In this document: positions 12,010 through 13,367 of the stretch, in pieces
Layout of the letters: each line of letters opens with the position of its first letter
Numbering within the stretch: position 1 is the first letter of the stretch
Notes under the pieces: generated by a model
The model's input: only the letters and a program-made list of their open reading frames with translations
Told to the model about the DNA's origin: nothing
The model's database searches: none
Made by a program: the position numbers and the translations under genes
Source of the DNA: Treponema sp. UBA3819
GTDB taxonomy: Bacteria > Spirochaetota > Spirochaetia > Treponematales > Treponemataceae
Length of the DNA stretch: 13,367 bases
NCBI GenBank assembly: GCA_002369025.1
Contig: DFDV01000078.1
Span: forward strand, 380 to 13,746
Reading direction: 5' to 3'

Positions 12010-13367
12010 ATGTCAGAATCAATTCCTGAACTGTTTGGAAGCAATGTTTTTAATGACAGTGTAATGCGTCAGCGTCTTCCCAAAGAAACCTACAAGTCGC
12101 TCAAAAAGACAATGCGCGACGGAACACCCCTTGAACTGGGAGTGGCAAATGTAATTGCAAATGCAATGAAAGACTGGGCAATCGAAAAGGGCTGTACCCA
12201 TTACACTCACTGGTTCCAGCCGCTTACCGGTGTTACGGCAGAAAAACATGAGTCTTTTATCAACCCGACCAGCGATGGCGGCGTTATCATGGAGTTCAGC
12301 GGAAAAGAGCTGATTAAGGATGAACCCGATGCTTCTTCATTTCCGTCTGGCGGTCTGCGTGCTACCTTTGAGGCCCGCGGCTACACGGCATGGGATCCTA
12401 CTTCATACGCATTCGTAAAGGAAGGTACGCTTTGTATTCCGACAGCCTTCTGTTCATATACAGGTGAGGCTCTGGACAAAAAGATTCCCCTTCTGCGCTC
12501 AATGGAAGCAATCAACAAACAGGCTCTGCGCATCCTGCGTCTTTTTGGAAACACATCTGCCAAGCGCGTTACCACCAGTGTCGGTGCGGAACAGGAATAC
12601 TTTCTGGTGGACAAGGACCTGTACAATCAGCGCAAGGATTTGATTTTCTGCAAGCGCACTCTTTTTGGTGTCCTTCCCCCAAAAGGTCAGGAAATGGACG
12701 ACCACTACTACGGTACCCTTACACCCCGTGTTGTAGAATACATGCATGATCTGGACAAGGAATTGTGGAGATTTGGTATTCTGAGCAAGACTAAGCACAA
12801 CGAAGTCGCTCCCGGCCAGCACGAAATGGCACCAATCTTTACTTCTTCCAATCTCGCTACGGACCAGAACCAGCTGACTATGGAAATCATGAAAAAGGTT
12901 GCCCTGAAGCACGGTCTTTACTGCCTGCTTTCTGAAAAGCCTTTTGACGGCGTAAACGGAAGCGGCAAGCACAACAACTGGTCAATGAGTACAGACGAGG
13001 GTGCAAATCTTCTGGATCCGGGTGACACACCCCGTGAAAATGCACAGTTCCTTTTGATTCTGGCTGCAGTCATCAAGGGTGTGGACGAATATCAGGATTT
13101 GCTTCGTGCAAGCGTAGCTTCTGCGGGTAACGATCATCGTCTGGGTGCAAATGAAGCACCGCCGGCAATTATTTCAATCTTCCTGGGTGAAGAACTGCAG
13201 GCTGTCCTTGATTCAATCGAAAAGGGCATTCCCTATGGCGGCAGAGTAAAGCAGCAGATGGAAGTTGGCGTTACAGTCCTTCCCAAAATTCCAAAGGATA
13301 CAACTGACCGCAACAGAACTTCTCCTTTTGCCTTTACCGGAAACAAATTTGAGTTCCGCATGGTTGG
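12010..13367 (+). CDS. glnN: glutamine synthetase type III, 5' part (cut by window end)
   Basis: The first 452 codons of a cytosolic enzyme making glutamine from glutamate, ammonia and ATP. Type III enzymes are about 700 residues, so roughly a third is missing at the window edge. The N-terminal part (FGSNVFNDSVMRQRLPKETY, FINPTSDGG, EFSGKELIKDEPDASSFPSG) is specific to type III. Active-site segments present are VGAEQEYF (Glu194, Glu196), NEVAPGQHEMAPIF, GVNGSGKHNNWS (His321), AGNDHRLGANEAPPAI (Arg377) and the FEFRMVG where the sequence stops. CGGAGG lies four bases before the ATG. The gene is preceded by a long regulatory gap with a promoter and phased A-tracts. The codon pattern looks like that of a well-expressed gene, similar to fabV. 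It opens a new transcription unit, and no nitrogen-regulation gene is visible in the window. Confidence 0.95.
   Translation, partial: MSESIPELFGSNVFNDSVMRQRLPKETYKSLKKTMRDGTPLELGVANVIANAMKDWAIEKGCTHYTHWFQPLTGVTAEKHESFINPTSDGGVIMEFSGKELIKDEPDASSFPSGGLRATFEARGYTAWDPTSYAFVKEGTLCIPTAFCSYTGEALDKKIPLLRSMEAINKQALRILRLFGNTSAKRVTTSVGAEQEYFLVDKDLYNQRKDLIFCKRTLFGVLPPKGQEMDDHYYGTLTPRVVEYMHDLDKELWRFGILSKTKHNEVAPGQHEMAPIFTSSNLATDQNQLTMEIMKKVALKHGLYCLLSEKPFDGVNGSGKHNNWSMSTDEGANLLDPGDTPRENAQFLLILAAVIKGVDEYQDLLRASVASAGNDHRLGANEAPPAIISIFLGEELQAVLDSIEKGIPYGGRVKQQMEVGVTVLPKIPKDTTDRNRTSPFAFTGNKFEFRMV

Noticed and set aside
11763..12044. A 93-residue minus-strand gene in the gap before glnN
   Set aside because: It is phenylalanine-rich because of the A/T tracts, overlaps the glnN promoter and start, and has no ribosome binding site.

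Overview
The window most likely comes from a host-associated or gut/rumen-type Treponema or a close spirochaete. Three things point there: the enoyl reductase resembles the Treponema denticola trans-2-enoyl-CoA reductase along its whole length, the glutamine synthetase is of type III, and a secreted plant-polysaccharide-type esterase is present. The assignment rests on remembered family resemblance, as no search was run. Genes are densely packed on both strands and carry good sigma-70-type promoters and AGGAGA/GGAGG ribosome binding sites.

Layout. Positions 1-66 hold a possible start of a minus-strand gene that leaves the window. Positions 111-275 are a cluster of short degenerate direct and inverted repeats lying just upstream of a clean promoter and fabV (369-1598, +), which ends at a strong intrinsic terminator. 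A 1.7-1.83 kb interval carries a REP-like hairpin and a stray copy of the 3' end of the next gene. Then, on the minus strand, come a secreted alpha/beta-hydrolase (1829-2701) and a FabF-like ketosynthase (2734-3981). Two plus-strand genes follow: a membrane transporter of the dicarboxylate/amino acid:cation symporter family with a fused RsbW-like domain (4027-5811), and a STAS domain fused to an APH-like kinase (5942-7132). The minus strand resumes with a tight cluster: FabG-type ketoreductase (7202-7939), hot-dog dehydratase (7992-8447), second ketosynthase (8444-9661) and a lipoprotein resembling DUF3261 (9661-10266). Reading right again are a secreted PAP2 phosphatase (10313-11098), a small membrane-anchored protein (11134-11601), a 400-bp intergenic region with phased A-tracts and a promoter, and the first 452 codons of type III glutamine synthetase (12010 to the window end).

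How the genes fit together. Read on the minus strand, lipoprotein - ketosynthase - dehydratase - ketoreductase - (gap) - ketosynthase matches the end of aryl-polyene (APE) biosynthetic clusters, apeN-O-P-Q-R. Here the series is split between Q and R by the two oppositely oriented transporter and STAS-kinase genes, and R has its own promoter. No acyl carrier protein, adenylating enzyme, chain-length factor or MMPL exporter lies in the window, so this is at most a module of a polyene or fatty-acyl pathway whose other parts would be elsewhere.

The inserted pair is the best candidate for an undescribed system. The transporter carries an anti-sigma-factor (RsbW/SpoIIAB)-like fold whose ATP-binding boxes look degraded. 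The neighbouring protein joins the natural partner of that fold, a STAS domain, to a different kinase that looks intact. This suggests a partner-switch circuit that controls transport rather than a sigma factor, with the kinase activity moved to the STAS protein. The transporter also lacks the binding-site arginine expected for acidic substrates.
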